In this document: positions 9,303 through 17,627 of the stretch, piece after piece
How positions within the stretch are numbered: the stretch's first letter is position 1
Layout: each line of letters starts with the position of its first letter
Assembly (NCBI GenBank): GCA_021371995.1
Contig: JAJFVA010000006.1
Span: 1 to 64,000, forward strand
DNA length: 64,000 nt
Reading direction: 5' to 3'
Origin: Methanoregulaceae archaeon
GTDB taxonomy: Archaea; Halobacteriota; Methanomicrobia; Methanomicrobiales; Methanospirillaceae
The notes under the pieces: model-generated
Databases searched by the model: none
Told to the model about the DNA's origin: nothing
The model's input: the letters and a program-made list of their open reading frames with translations, nothing else
Made by a program: the position numbers and the translations under genes

Positions 9303-9761
9303 GTAAGGTTACTCCTTATCCGTGTACGATCCTTCCATCGTCTCATCCAAATCCTGCATCCGAATGAATGCATGGAAATCCCGGGTGCACCGGGAACCAT
9401 GATCCGCTGAACGCATTCCTCCTTGCGAAGATTGTAGTGCTTTTTCATCTCACCGTGCAGGGAGGCAGACCAGATATATCAGTCAGCCTCAGGTTGGCTC
9501 CAGCATTTCTTATGTTTGACTCTACCCCTCCGGAGTGTATTATAATGATTAATCATTATAATAATAAAACCTGCTGAATTGGATTGACGCCGTAGAGGTT
9601 ATCATTTCCCTGGGTTTAATCCACTCCCGGTCCGGAATATTCACAGGATAAAGCGCGCGAACCCGGGCTGTAAGGAAAAAAGAGAGAAAATGGAAGGATT
9701 GAAAAATTGTATCTTTTTTCCGGGGAAAAAGCATTAAAATACTCGCGCCGAATAGGTTTTT
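9303..9761. other. Divergent intergenic region between acs and argC
   Basis: These 459 bases separate the divergent acs and argC genes and must carry both promoters. The most striking element is the palindrome at 9538-9563. A box A-like element for argC, cattaaaatac at about 9731-9741, lies some 30 nt before its ATG. I see no gene: the short frames on either strand have no supporting features. Confidence 0.5.
9538..9563. promoter_or_regulatory. Perfect 26-bp AT-rich palindrome, candidate operator
   Basis: The stretch is a perfect palindrome of two 13-base arms with no spacer; the left arm is tattataatgatt. It lies 236 bases upstream of acs and about 200 bases upstream of argC. It could be a dimeric regulator site or a composite of TATA elements reading both ways. 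No T-run typical of a terminator follows on either strand beyond the AT-rich palindrome itself. Confidence 0.5.
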
Positions 9762-10748
9762 ATGAAGATCGCGATTATCGGGGCCTCCGGGTATGCCGGC
9801 GGAGACCTGATCCGGCTGCTTCTTTCCCATCCCAAGGCAGAAGTGACCTGCGCCACCTCAAGGAAGCTTGCCGGAAAGCCTCTGGATTCGGTGCATCCCC
9901 ATCTTAAAGGGTATACCCGTCTCAGCTTTGAAAACCCCTCAATCGATGCAATTGACGCTGATGTCGCTTTTTTATCGGTGCCGCATACTGCTGCGATGGC
10001 ATATGCCCGGGCGCTCCTTGATCGCGGGATCAAAGTTGTCGACCTTTCTGCAGATTACCGGCTTCCAAAGGAGATATTCGAGAAGGTATACGGGGTTGTC
10101 CATACGGATTACTTTGAAGCACCGTACGGGATACCCGAGCTGCACAGGGATGAGTACCGGACCGCGGACTTTGTCTCAAACCCCGGATGTTTTCCGACAG
10201 GTGCGACCCTGGCGGCTGCTCCGCTAGTGCCATACGCCCATACCATCATCTTCGATTCAAAAACCGGGGTGAGTGGCGCCGGGGACAATCCATCAGCGAC
10301 CACCCATTATCCAAACGTAGCGGATAATATCACTCCTTACAAGTGGACTGCTCACCGTCACCTCGCCGAGATGCGAAATGAAGTCAGCCGGATAAACCCG
10401 AAGACTAATTGCTATTTCACTCCCCATCTTGTTCCCGTCAACCGCGGGATCCTTTCGACAGCACATATACTCCTGAATGAACCGATGGAACAGGAAGAAG
10501 TGGAAACGATATACCGGAGATACTATGAGGGGGAGTATTTCGTGCGATATCAGACCCCGGTCCTTGCTGCTGTCCGCGGAAGCAATTTCTGTGATATCAG
10601 AGCAGAAAGTGAAGGTGAACGCGTTGTTTCGGTGTCTGCGATTGATAACCTTGGAAAGGGAGCATCCGGACAGGCGATTCAGAATATGAATATTATCTGT
10701 GGCTTTGACGAGAGGGACGGTCTCCGGGCGCCCGGTCTGCTGCCCTGA
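9762..10748 (+). CDS. argC: N-acetyl-gamma-glutamyl-phosphate reductase
   Basis: This 328-residue enzyme performs the third step of arginine synthesis, NADPH-dependent reduction of N-acetylglutamyl phosphate to the semialdehyde. The N-terminal nucleotide fold reads [20 protein letters not shown]. The catalytic cysteine is in [16 protein letters not shown], near residue 145. Substrate-site segments [10 protein letters not shown] and [15 protein letters not shown] follow. It is the first gene of an argC-CBS-argJ-argB run. The start at 9762 sits about 30 nt after a box A-like sequence, consistent with a leaderless transcript. Confidence 0.95.
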   Translation: MKIAIIGASGYAGGDLIRLLLSHPKAEVTCATSRKLAGKPLDSVHPHLKGYTRLSFENPSIDAIDADVAFLSVPHTAAMAYARALLDRGIKVVDLSADYRLPKEIFEKVYGVVHTDYFEAPYGIPELHRDEYRTADFVSNPGCFPTGATLAAAPLVPYAHTIIFDSKTGVSGAGDNPSATTHYPNVADNITPYKWTAHRHLAEMRNEVSRINPKTNCYFTPHLVPVNRGILSTAHILLNEPMEQEEVETIYRRYYEGEYFVRYQTPVLAAVRGSNFCDIRAESEGERVVSVSAIDNLGKGASGQAIQNMNIICGFDERDGLRAPGLLP

Positions 10749-10763
10749 ATGGAGGAAAAAGAG

Positions 10764-11237
10764 ATGAAAGTTCGAGATATTATGACAAGAAATCCGATAA
10801 CGGTATCGGCTGATGATCCGGTCCGTATCGCTGCAGGTCTTCTCAGGACGAACCGGATTGGAGGCCTTCCGGTTATGGAGAAGGACAGAATCATCGGAGT
10901 TGTTACAGAATCAGATATTATCTCCCTTCTTGAGACAGGCAAGCTCTCTGATGACCTCTGGCTCCCCTCTCCGCTTGAGGTGATTGAAGTGCCACTGCGG
11001 GAGATCATCAACTGGGAAAAGACAAGGACAGCCCTTACCCATATTGGCGAAACGCCGGTGAGGAAGATCATGAGCCACCCGGCAATCACCATCGGTGAGG
11101 AAGCAGATATCGAAGACGCTGCAGCACTCATGCTCTCGCACAGGATTGCCCGTCTTCCTGTCGTTCATGCCGGGCATCTCACAGGAATTGTTGCAAAAGC
11201 GGATATTATCCGCGGGGTAGGCGGAACCGTCGGATAA
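10764..11237 (+). CDS. CBS-pair domain protein inside the arginine operon
   Basis: This protein of 157 residues is two CBS motifs: MKVRDIMTRNPITVSADDPV with TNRIGGLPVMEKDRIIGVVT, and VRKIMSHPAITIGEEADIED with HRIARLPVVHAGHLTGIVAK. CBS pairs bind adenine nucleotides or SAM and act as energy or ligand sensors. The frame is open from an ATG directly after the argC stop (10749), but a GGAGG at 10751-10755 is correctly spaced for the ATG at 10764, so I chose that start. Its position between argC and argJ suggests it senses nucleotides or controls the pathway, but no target is known. Confidence 0.88.
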   Translation: MKVRDIMTRNPITVSADDPVRIAAGLLRTNRIGGLPVMEKDRIIGVVTESDIISLLETGKLSDDLWLPSPLEVIEVPLREIINWEKTRTALTHIGETPVRKIMSHPAITIGEEADIEDAAALMLSHRIARLPVVHAGHLTGIVAKADIIRGVGGTVG

Positions 11238-11258
11238 TATTTCCGGGAGAGGAGATCG

Positions 11259-12410
11259 GTGAAAAGTATCTGTGGTGTAGAAGGGGTCAGGGCATACGGC
11301 ATCAAAGAAGGTAAATTCGGGCTTGCCCTAATCAGGGCCAGTGGAACCGCTGCCGGGGTATTTACATCAAACCTTGTGAGGGCACCCCCTATCGTGCTCA
11401 TGGAAAAGAGGATTCAAAGTGGCTATCTTGATGCAGTGATCGTTAATTCCGGATGTGCAAATGCATATACAGGAAAACAAGGTGGCAGCGATGCCGTCAG
11501 GATGGGGGAGATTGGCGGGCGAGCGTTTGGGGTCGACCCTGAAAACGTGGGGGTGGCAAGCACCGGAGTGATTGGCCGTTATCTTGACCTGCCTCGCATT
11601 GAAGACCAGTGCAACCGTATTGCCCCTCTGATAGAGCAGAGCAGCCGGGCAGAGATCCTTGCAGCACAGGCTATTATGACCACCGATCTGACCGAGAAGC
11701 ATGCTCTTGTACAGGGAAACGGATTTTCTGTGGGGGGGATAACGAAAGGGAGCGGGATGATTGCTCCAAATATGGGTACAATGCTGGCTTTCCTGTACAC
11801 GGACGCAGATATTCCCGCGTCTTACCTTTCCTCCGCCCTCAGACAGTCAGCGAACCGGACTTTCAACCGGATTGTCGTTGACGGGGATATGAGCACAAAC
11901 GATATTGCTCTCTGCACTGCCACAGGGCTTTCAGGAACCGCTGACCATGATGAATTTGCCCAAGCTCTTGAGGATTGTTGCAGGAGCCTTGCAATCCAGA
12001 TTGCGATGGACGGGGAAGGGGCTACGAAGCTTCTTGAGGTTACCATCACCGGAGCCCCGTCTGAGGAGGAAGCGGCATCAGTGGCACGGACGATCGTCGC
12101 ATCCCCTCTTGTAAAGACAGCTCTATACGGTGAAGATCCTAACTGGGGCAGAGTGATAGCCGCGGCCGGGAGGGCAGGTGTCCGGTTTGACCCTGATGCA
12201 GTGGATCTCCGTATTAGTGACGGCAGTGTCTCACACCCACTTGTCAGCGACGGGAAGATTGTTGTCGATCTTGCAACGGCAAAACAGGCGATGCATGGAA
12301 AGAAAGTAATCTTTTTGCTGGATCTCCATGCCGGTCCCGGGTCTGCAACAGCATGGGGCTGCGATCTTACCGAGAAATACGTGGAGATCAACGGGAGGTA
12401 TACGACATGA
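11259..12410 (+). CDS. argJ: Bifunctional ornithine acetyltransferase / N-acetylglutamate synthase
   Basis: This 383-residue ArgJ moves the acetyl group from N-acetylornithine to glutamate, closing the acetyl cycle of arginine synthesis; some members also use acetyl-CoA. The self-cleavage site is visible in [20 protein letters not shown], whose Thr becomes the N-terminal nucleophile of the beta chain. Other conserved parts are [22 protein letters not shown] and [18 protein letters not shown]. The start is GTG (11259) preceded by ggagaggaga, a good ribosome site. The stop overlaps the argB start as ATGA, indicating translational coupling. Confidence 0.95.
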   Translation: MKSICGVEGVRAYGIKEGKFGLALIRASGTAAGVFTSNLVRAPPIVLMEKRIQSGYLDAVIVNSGCANAYTGKQGGSDAVRMGEIGGRAFGVDPENVGVASTGVIGRYLDLPRIEDQCNRIAPLIEQSSRAEILAAQAIMTTDLTEKHALVQGNGFSVGGITKGSGMIAPNMGTMLAFLYTDADIPASYLSSALRQSANRTFNRIVVDGDMSTNDIALCTATGLSGTADHDEFAQALEDCCRSLAIQIAMDGEGATKLLEVTITGAPSEEEAASVARTIVASPLVKTALYGEDPNWGRVIAAAGRAGVRFDPDAVDLRISDGSVSHPLVSDGKIVVDLATAKQAMHGKKVIFLLDLHAGPGSATAWGCDLTEKYVEINGRYTT

Positions 12411-13279
12411 AGCGTGAAGAGGTCCTTACCGAGGCACTGCCCTATATCCAGCAGTTCCATGGAAAGACGATGGTAATCAAGCTGGGCGGACATGCGATGA
12501 TTGATGCCGTCATTCTTGAAAAAGCAATTTCTGATGCTGTCCTTCTTGAACTGGTAGGGATCCGGGTGGTTCTTGTCCATGGTGGAGGTCCCGAGATTAC
12601 CGAGAAGATGAAGGCGCTTGGAAAACAGCCGAAATTTGTCGGAGGCCTCAGGATCACTGATGAAGAGACACTTGAGATTGCACAAATGGTACTCGTCGGG
12701 AAGATCAATAGCAATATTGTATCCCTAATTGCAAAATGCGGGGGGAAGGCTGTCGGAATATCAGGAAATGACGGCAACCTGATTATCGCGAGAAAGATGA
12801 CCCCGCAGAGGGTCAGTGTTGAGGGCAGGGAACAGGAAGTCGACCTGGGACATGTCGGTGAGATTGAGGAGATTAACCCTGCGGTGCTCCATACGCTTCT
12901 CGAGAACCGGTATATTCCTGTGATAGCTCCTCTTGCAATTGACCGCAACGGGCAGAGCCTGAACATCAATGCCGATACTGCTGCGGGAGAGATCGCAGTG
13001 GCGCTCAATGCCTACAAACTCATCAACATGACCGATGTGGACGGGATCATGGATCCTGCACGGATACTTGTATACCGCCGGCTGAAAATATCCGAAGCCG
13101 AGGATCTCATCACGAACGGAGTGGTCAGTGAGGGGATGATCCCAAAGGTCAGCTCTATCGTGAGAGCTGTCAGGGCAGGAGTGGAGTTTGGTCATGTCAT
13201 CAACGGAAATGTTGCCCATAATCTCCTCCTCGAGATGTTCACTGACGAGGGAGTGGGCACTATGATCCACCGGGCTTAA
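12407..13279 (+). CDS. argB: Acetylglutamate kinase
   Basis: This 290-residue kinase phosphorylates N-acetylglutamate. Family motifs include [28 protein letters not shown] and [20 protein letters not shown] near the N-terminus, and [20 protein letters not shown] for substrate and nucleotide binding. The frame is open 18 codons further upstream, but [17 protein letters not shown] at 12407 is the normal family N-terminus, and its ATG overlaps the argJ stop by four bases. It ends 8 bases before the thioredoxin-CcdA gene, which may be transcribed with it. Confidence 0.95.
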   Translation: MKREEVLTEALPYIQQFHGKTMVIKLGGHAMIDAVILEKAISDAVLLELVGIRVVLVHGGGPEITEKMKALGKQPKFVGGLRITDEETLEIAQMVLVGKINSNIVSLIAKCGGKAVGISGNDGNLIIARKMTPQRVSVEGREQEVDLGHVGEIEEINPAVLHTLLENRYIPVIAPLAIDRNGQSLNINADTAAGEIAVALNAYKLINMTDVDGIMDPARILVYRRLKISEAEDLITNGVVSEGMIPKVSSIVRAVRAGVEFGHVINGNVAHNLLLEMFTDEGVGTMIHRA

Positions 13280-13287
13280 TCATTGAC

Positions 13288-14460
13288 ATGACAGGAAAGA
13301 TGGGAGCATTTCGGAAACAACTGAACATTGTCGTACTGCTGATTCTCTTCGCCTTCCTACTTGTTTCCTCTTCCTTTGCGGAAGAAATCCCCAGGCAAGG
13401 TAAAGTATCGATACTTTCAGACGGGAATAATGGAGAATTCTCCCCTGCGCAATTTGAAGGCGGAAAACCAGTTTTTTATTTTTTCTACAACCGTAACTGT
13501 GCTGATTGCTTAAAAACCCTCCCCTACATCGAGGAATTTCAGGGAACACACCCGGATGTGGTGATGCATTACATCGATATCAGAGAGAGTGATGAAAACC
13601 TTGCCCTTTTTCAGTCTTTCAGAGACTATTACGGCACAGGATTTGTGCCTGTTCCAACGGTGTTTATTGGAAACGTAACTCTCTCGGGTTATGATGCAAT
13701 CATAGAAGGTCTCCCGGATGCCGTAAAAGGCACACCAGTAAATCAATCTGGCAATGAAATACCGGCAGACAGAGAGATTTCCGGGGGCACGCTTACTATT
13801 CCTCTTGTAGTCACGGCAGCGCTTGCCGACGGGATCAATCCGTGTGCGTTTGCAGTTCTTATCTTCCTGATGCTCACCCTTATCTCACTTGAGTCCCGGA
13901 AGAAGATGTTTATTGTAGGATCGGTATTCATTTTCGCGGTCTTTTGTTTTTACTTCCTGTCAGGCCTTGGCATTTTTGCAATCGTCCAGTCAGCCGGGAT
14001 ATCCCGGATAATTTCATTGATCGCAGCTGCAATCGCAATTGCTGCGGGGGTGGTCAGTATCCTGTCCGTCATGAGCGGTGAGAAAGGTCCAGCATTCCTC
14101 TCGATACCGGAGCGTGGAAAAGGGATTATTGAGCCGTATATCAAAAAAGCATCGATCCCTGCTGCGTTCACCGTAGGACTCCTGGTTGGAATGTTTGAGC
14201 TCCCGTGCACGGGAGGCATTTATCTGGCGATCTTATCACTCCTTTCAAACCGGATGAATGTTATGGAAGGTATTCCTTACCTGCTCCTCTATAACCTCTT
14301 CTTCATCCTCCCGCTCGTGATCATCCTCGGCATATTCGTAATTGGCTTCCCTGTTGAGCGCCTTGAGCAGTGGCAGACCGCTTCACGCAAAGGAGTCAGG
14401 GTTATCATGGGAGCGGTCATGATCCTGCTTGGGATAATCCTGCTTCTCGAGATAGTGTAA
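13288..14460 (+). CDS. Exported thioredoxin-fold domain fused to CcdA/DsbD-type transmembrane protein
   Basis: The 390-residue protein has a signal or first membrane segment (NIVVLLILFAFLLVSSSFA, about 13-31). An extracytoplasmic thioredoxin-like domain with a CxxC pair, NRNCADCLKTLPYIEEF (C71 and C74), follows. A six-helix CcdA/DsbD domain comes next, with its two conserved cysteine segments DGINPCAFAVLIFLML (about 180-195) and ELPCTGGIYLAILSLL (about 305-320). CcdA-type proteins pass electrons from cytosolic thioredoxin across the membrane. Here the outer domain would receive them, so the protein could be a self-contained exported disulfide reductase. It follows argB by 8 bases and ends near a T-rich terminator at 14494-14502. 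Confidence 0.85.
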   Translation: MTGKMGAFRKQLNIVVLLILFAFLLVSSSFAEEIPRQGKVSILSDGNNGEFSPAQFEGGKPVFYFFYNRNCADCLKTLPYIEEFQGTHPDVVMHYIDIRESDENLALFQSFRDYYGTGFVPVPTVFIGNVTLSGYDAIIEGLPDAVKGTPVNQSGNEIPADREISGGTLTIPLVVTAALADGINPCAFAVLIFLMLTLISLESRKKMFIVGSVFIFAVFCFYFLSGLGIFAIVQSAGISRIISLIAAAIAIAAGVVSILSVMSGEKGPAFLSIPERGKGIIEPYIKKASIPAAFTVGLLVGMFELPCTGGIYLAILSLLSNRMNVMEGIPYLLLYNLFFILPLVIILGIFVIGFPVERLEQWQTASRKGVRVIMGAVMILLGIILLLEIV

Positions 14461-14493
14461 AAGGGAAGTTCAGGATGTCTGCCAATCCATCCC

Positions 14494-14502
14494 TTTTTTT
14501 TT
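14494..14502 (+). terminator. T-rich terminator after the argC-ccdA run
   Basis: A run of nine T follows the ccdA-like stop by about 33 bases. Oligo-T stretches are sufficient for termination in archaea. The rest of the gap to 14690 holds further A-runs on the plus strand (14581-14588 and 14636-14648), which read as T-runs for the opposite chorismate mutase transcript. Confidence 0.55.
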
Positions 14503-14690
14503 AAAACCCCTTATCCAGAAAACCCTCCCGGTCCTTCAGGTCCGGATTGATGGAAAGAAAGTCGCAGATTGTAAAATTTTAAAAAAAGAATTCGCGAAAA
14601 ATCTCCCGGGCCTCTTTCAACCCGGCCACGATAGGAAAAAGAAAAAAATCGGCAGTCGGGGGTTTAAAAACCTGTAACTGGCGGGTGTAC

Positions 14691-14975
14691 TCAGGGAAGG
14701 TTCCCCTCACCGGAGCATTCACGCTGGCGCTCTTCACTCATCTCGATGAGGGTCTCAAAGATTTTCTGGACGTAGACGGGATTGATATTCTTTTCAACTG
14801 CTCCATTGAACGCAGCCTCGAGAACCTCATGCGTTCTTCTATGATCGTGGATAGGCAGCCCCTCATGGGTTTTTACCTGTGCTATCTTTCCTGCAATTTT
14901 CTGGCGCTCGGCGATGAGATCGATTATCTGCAGGTCGATCCTGTTGATCTCCGCTCTCAGGGCATCTATCGGCAT
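14691..14975 (-). CDS. Chorismate mutase (AroQ type)
   Basis: The 94-residue protein read from the ATG at 14973-14975 starts MPIDALRAEINRIDLQIIDL and continues AERQKIAGKIAQVKTHEGLP and IHDHRRTHEVLE. This is the all-helical AroQ fold with the catalytic Arg (RAEI), Lys (GKIAQVK) and Arg-His region. It converts chorismate to prephenate for phenylalanine and tyrosine. The open frame extends 27 codons further, but that part is not family-like, and a box A (gctttaaatt on the minus strand, 15001-15010) lies about 30 nt before the chosen ATG, pointing to a leaderless message. Confidence 0.9.
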   Translation of the reverse strand: MPIDALRAEINRIDLQIIDLIAERQKIAGKIAQVKTHEGLPIHDHRRTHEVLEAAFNGAVEKNINPVYVQKIFETLIEMSEERQRECSGEGNLP

Positions 14976-15000
14976 AGCATATAGTAACGGTACTGACGGG

Positions 15001-15010
15001 AATTTAAAGC
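15001..15010 (-). promoter_or_regulatory. Box A of the chorismate mutase gene
   Basis: On the minus strand the element reads gctttaaatt, centred about 30 nt upstream of the chorismate mutase ATG at 14975. This spacing predicts that transcription starts at or next to the start codon, and it helped choose the start. Confidence 0.5.
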
Positions 15011-15071
15011 TGATGCTCCTTTTTAAAAACAGATATCCCGGATTAATTCTATACAAGTAACAGACAGAACC

Positions 15072-15701
15072 ATGCTGGAACGAATCTCACGAAGGGAACG
15101 GTACGATCTTATCATCGCCTGGTTTGCCATCTCGATCGCATTCTCACTGATCTTTGTACGGCCAGGAGGGGCAGACCTCGAACGATATCTCCTGTTTCTT
15201 GTTCTATCGATGGTCACGGTAGGGGTGGGTTTTGTCCTGCATGAACTGGCCCATAAGTTTACCGCCATGCATTTCGGGTACTGGGCAGAGTTCCGGAAGG
15301 ACAATATCATGCTCCTTGTTGCGGTGGTGCTCGCTGCTCTCGTTGGTGTTGTATTTGCTGCACCGGGTGCAACAATGATCTACGGCTCCGGGGTGACAAG
15401 GGAACAGAACGGGAAGATCTCTGCTGCAGGCCCTGTGACAAACCTCCTCTTATGTATCCCGTTTGGAATCCTTCTCCTGGTGAGCGGAGGGCTGGACCCG
15501 GCCTATTCCTCAAGAAGCATCCTTCTTACGGCTGGCATGGTCGGCCTGCAGGTGAATGCGATGATCGCCGCCTTCAACATGCTCCCGGTCAGCGTGCTTG
15601 ACGGGAGAAAAGTGCTTGCGTGGAACCCTGCGATATTTGCAGTCCTGATTATTGCCGCGTTCGGAGTCCTGATTGCCACGTTCTATCCGGTACTCCTTTA
15701 A
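15072..15701 (+). CDS. Site-2 protease family (M50) membrane metalloprotease
   Basis: This 209-residue membrane protein carries the zinc site HELAH at 57-61 inside GFVLHELAHKFTAMHFGYWA, and a second conserved acidic site in NMLPVSVLDGRKVLAWNP, equivalent to the NxxPxxxLDG of S2P enzymes. Some five or six hydrophobic helices surround them. Such proteases cleave membrane-bound regulators or degrade membrane peptides; the substrate here is unknown. It lies divergently from chorismate mutase and about 100 bases upstream of the cobalt transporter operon. Confidence 0.87.
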   Translation: MLERISRRERYDLIIAWFAISIAFSLIFVRPGGADLERYLLFLVLSMVTVGVGFVLHELAHKFTAMHFGYWAEFRKDNIMLLVAVVLAALVGVVFAAPGATMIYGSGVTREQNGKISAAGPVTNLLLCIPFGILLLVSGGLDPAYSSRSILLTAGMVGLQVNAMIAAFNMLPVSVLDGRKVLAWNPAIFAVLIIAAFGVLIATFYPVLL

Positions 15702-15745
15702 ATATCATGAATTACCCCTTTTCGCTCGGGAAAGAGAAAGCGTTT

Positions 15746-15778
15746 AGCAAGGTTTAATATAATACAATTTAATTTGCT
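15746..15778 (+). promoter_or_regulatory. Promoter region of cbiMNQO with a weak inverted repeat
   Basis: The AT-rich stretch includes tttaatata at 15753-15761, a reasonable box A about 50 nt before the cbiM ATG. It is flanked by a short inverted repeat, agcaa (15746-15750) and ttgct (15774-15778), with a 23-base gap. The repeat could be a metal-responsive operator, but five-base arms are weak evidence. Confidence 0.35.
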
Positions 15779-15806
15779 TTAACACAAAATAAATTGAGGT
15801 ATTTCG

Positions 15807-16499
15807 ATGCATATCATGGAAGGTTTCCTGCCATTGTATTGGGCGGTTATCTGGTGGATAATCGCACTGCCAAGCCTGATTTTCGGCATTTACCAGTTGA
15901 AAAAAATCCTTGAAGCTGATCGCGAAGCCTTACCCCTGCTCGGAGTTACCGGGGGGTTCATCTTCATTCTCTCGTCCCTAAAATTACCCTCGGTGACGGG
16001 AAGCTGTTCCCATCCGACCGGCACTGGTCTTTCAGCAATCTGTTTCGGACCGTGGATAACCTCTGTTATCTGTGCGATTGTGCTCCTGTTCCAGAGCCTC
16101 TTTCTTGCCCATGGCGGCCTGTCGGTTCTCGGAGCCAATATTGTCTCGATGGGAATTGTCGGCCCTCTCGCCGGGTATATCGTATACCGTGCACTCCGTG
16201 ACACCCGTCTGAACATGTATCTTGTGGTTTTCCTTGCCTGTGCACTTGCAGACCTTTTCACCTACTTCACAACCTCTCTCGAACTTGCCCTGGCCTACCC
16301 TGCAGAGGTGGGTGGCATCGCGAGCTCATTCGTCCTGTTCATGGGAATCTTTGCCGTTACGCAGGTTCCCCTCGCTATTGTGGAAGGTGTCGTTCTCGCA
16401 CTGGTATTTAAATATATTGTCCAGCTCAAACCCGATATTCTTCTCCGCCTGAAGGTTTTTCCAGAAGAAAAGATCAGAGCTGCAAGGAGTGAGGCCTGA
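15807..16499 (+). CDS. cbiM: Cobalt ECF transporter substrate-binding subunit CbiM
   Basis: This 230-residue membrane protein is the cobalt-binding S component. The N-terminus MHIMEGFLP is diagnostic: the first residues, including His2, coordinate the metal after Met removal or loop insertion. Further conserved stretches are FIFILSSLKLPSVTGSCSHP with the Ser-His-Pro metal site, and LFLAHGGLSVLGANIVSMG. About six or seven helices are present. It heads the cbiMNQO operon, and its stop overlaps the cbiN start by one base (TGATG). Confidence 0.95.
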   Translation: MHIMEGFLPLYWAVIWWIIALPSLIFGIYQLKKILEADREALPLLGVTGGFIFILSSLKLPSVTGSCSHPTGTGLSAICFGPWITSVICAIVLLFQSLFLAHGGLSVLGANIVSMGIVGPLAGYIVYRALRDTRLNMYLVVFLACALADLFTYFTTSLELALAYPAEVGGIASSFVLFMGIFAVTQVPLAIVEGVVLALVFKYIVQLKPDILLRLKVFPEEKIRAARSEA

Positions 16500-16810
16500 T
16501 GGTATTCAAGTACAGGCTGGAGATCCTTTCGATACTAGCGGTCCTCGGCTTCTGTGCGCTCTTCCTCTACACGAGTTCAATCATGACTGATGCAGAGTTT
16601 GCCGGATCTGATACTCTTGGTTCAACCCAGATTGCAGAAATGACGGGGAAAGCAGAAGAGGAATTCCAGCCGCTGATCTGGCAGTGGGCTCCTCCAAGCG
16701 GTGAGATCGAATCAGGCCTTTTCGCACTCCAGGCGGCCATTGGCGGAATATTGGTCGGATGGGTTTTCGGGTACTGGAAAGGTCAGAAAAAGAGAGAACC
16801 TGTGAAATAA
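16499..16810 (+). CDS. cbiN: Cobalt ECF transporter accessory subunit CbiN
   Basis: This 103-residue protein has two membrane helices (about 8-25 and 77-95) joined by an extracytoplasmic loop that includes FAGSDTLGSTQIAEMTG, the loop type that inserts into CbiM to help load cobalt. A PPSGEIESGLFALQAAIGG segment leads into the second helix. A separate CbiN, rather than a NikM-NikN fusion, supports cobalt over nickel as the substrate. It overlaps cbiM and precedes cbiQ by 16 bases. Confidence 0.92.
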   Translation: MVFKYRLEILSILAVLGFCALFLYTSSIMTDAEFAGSDTLGSTQIAEMTGKAEEEFQPLIWQWAPPSGEIESGLFALQAAIGGILVGWVFGYWKGQKKREPVK

Positions 16811-16826
16811 ACGGGATACATCTTAT

Positions 16827-17627
16827 ATGTATGAAGAGTTCCTGGAGGATATTGCCCAGACCAACGGTTTAAGAGGGGTTAACACCTATCTCAAGCTCAT
16901 CGCTGGGATTGGGGCAATCCTCCTCTGCCTCCTCTCCACCAGCTATATTCCCCCACTTTTCATTGCGAGTGTCCTTTCCATGGCAATTCTGTATCTCGCG
17001 AGGATTGAATTGAGGACATACGGAGAACTTTTTATTGTTCCCTTCTCGTTTGCGGTCATGAGTGTTGTGGTTATTGTCCTTCTTTCAGGGGGTGGAGAGG
17101 TATACTGGAGCTGGAACCCGCTGCCCTGGTTCTCGCTCTCAATCACCAGTGAGAGTATCAATGAAGGTTTCTTTGTATTCTGCCGTGTTATCGGAGGAAT
17201 GTCGGGGCTGATCTTTATCGCGGTCACCACGCCGATGACCGATCTCTTTGTCGTGATGAAGCAGTTCCGTATCCCTGAAGTAGTGCTGGATCTTGCGATG
17301 ATTATATACCGGAGTATCTTCATGATCATGGAACAACTTAAACAGACCTACCAGGCCCAGGTGATGCGCCTCGGATACGGATCGTTCCGTGAATCCATAC
17401 AATCATTTGCCACCATGTGCGGGTCTGTATTTATCGCTAGCTGGGAATCAGGTGAGGACCTTATACGGGCAATGGATGCACGTTGTTACTCAGGAAAATT
17501 CGCAATCCTTGGAGAGACTCGGCCGGTTGAGTTTTTACCGGTCCTCGCAGTGGCAGTATTTCTGATACTATCCTCCCTTGTCGTCGTCATCTCGAGAAAC
17601 ATTACTCTTATAGGGGCAGGACCATGA
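16827..17627 (+). CDS. cbiQ: Cobalt ECF transporter transmembrane subunit CbiQ
   Basis: This 266-residue protein is the T component that couples the ATPase to CbiM. It has about five hydrophobic helices and the two cytosolic coupling motifs with the A-R-G-like pattern: QAQVMRLGYGSFRESIQS near 180-197 and IRAMDARCYSGKF near 215-227. Its stop overlaps the cbiO start by four bases, so the two products are translationally coupled. Confidence 0.92.
   Translation: MYEEFLEDIAQTNGLRGVNTYLKLIAGIGAILLCLLSTSYIPPLFIASVLSMAILYLARIELRTYGELFIVPFSFAVMSVVVIVLLSGGGEVYWSWNPLPWFSLSITSESINEGFFVFCRVIGGMSGLIFIAVTTPMTDLFVVMKQFRIPEVVLDLAMIIYRSIFMIMEQLKQTYQAQVMRLGYGSFRESIQSFATMCGSVFIASWESGEDLIRAMDARCYSGKFAILGETRPVEFLPVLAVAVFLILSSLVVVISRNITLIGAGP

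Noticed and set aside
11822-12685. A 287-codon open frame on the minus strand
   Set aside because: It lies opposite argJ and argB, whose family motifs are unmistakable, and has no recognisable domain.
15702-15806. A cobalamin riboswitch upstream of cbiMNQO
   Set aside because: The gap is only about 100 AT-rich bases with no B12-box-like sequence, and such riboswitches are not expected in archaea.
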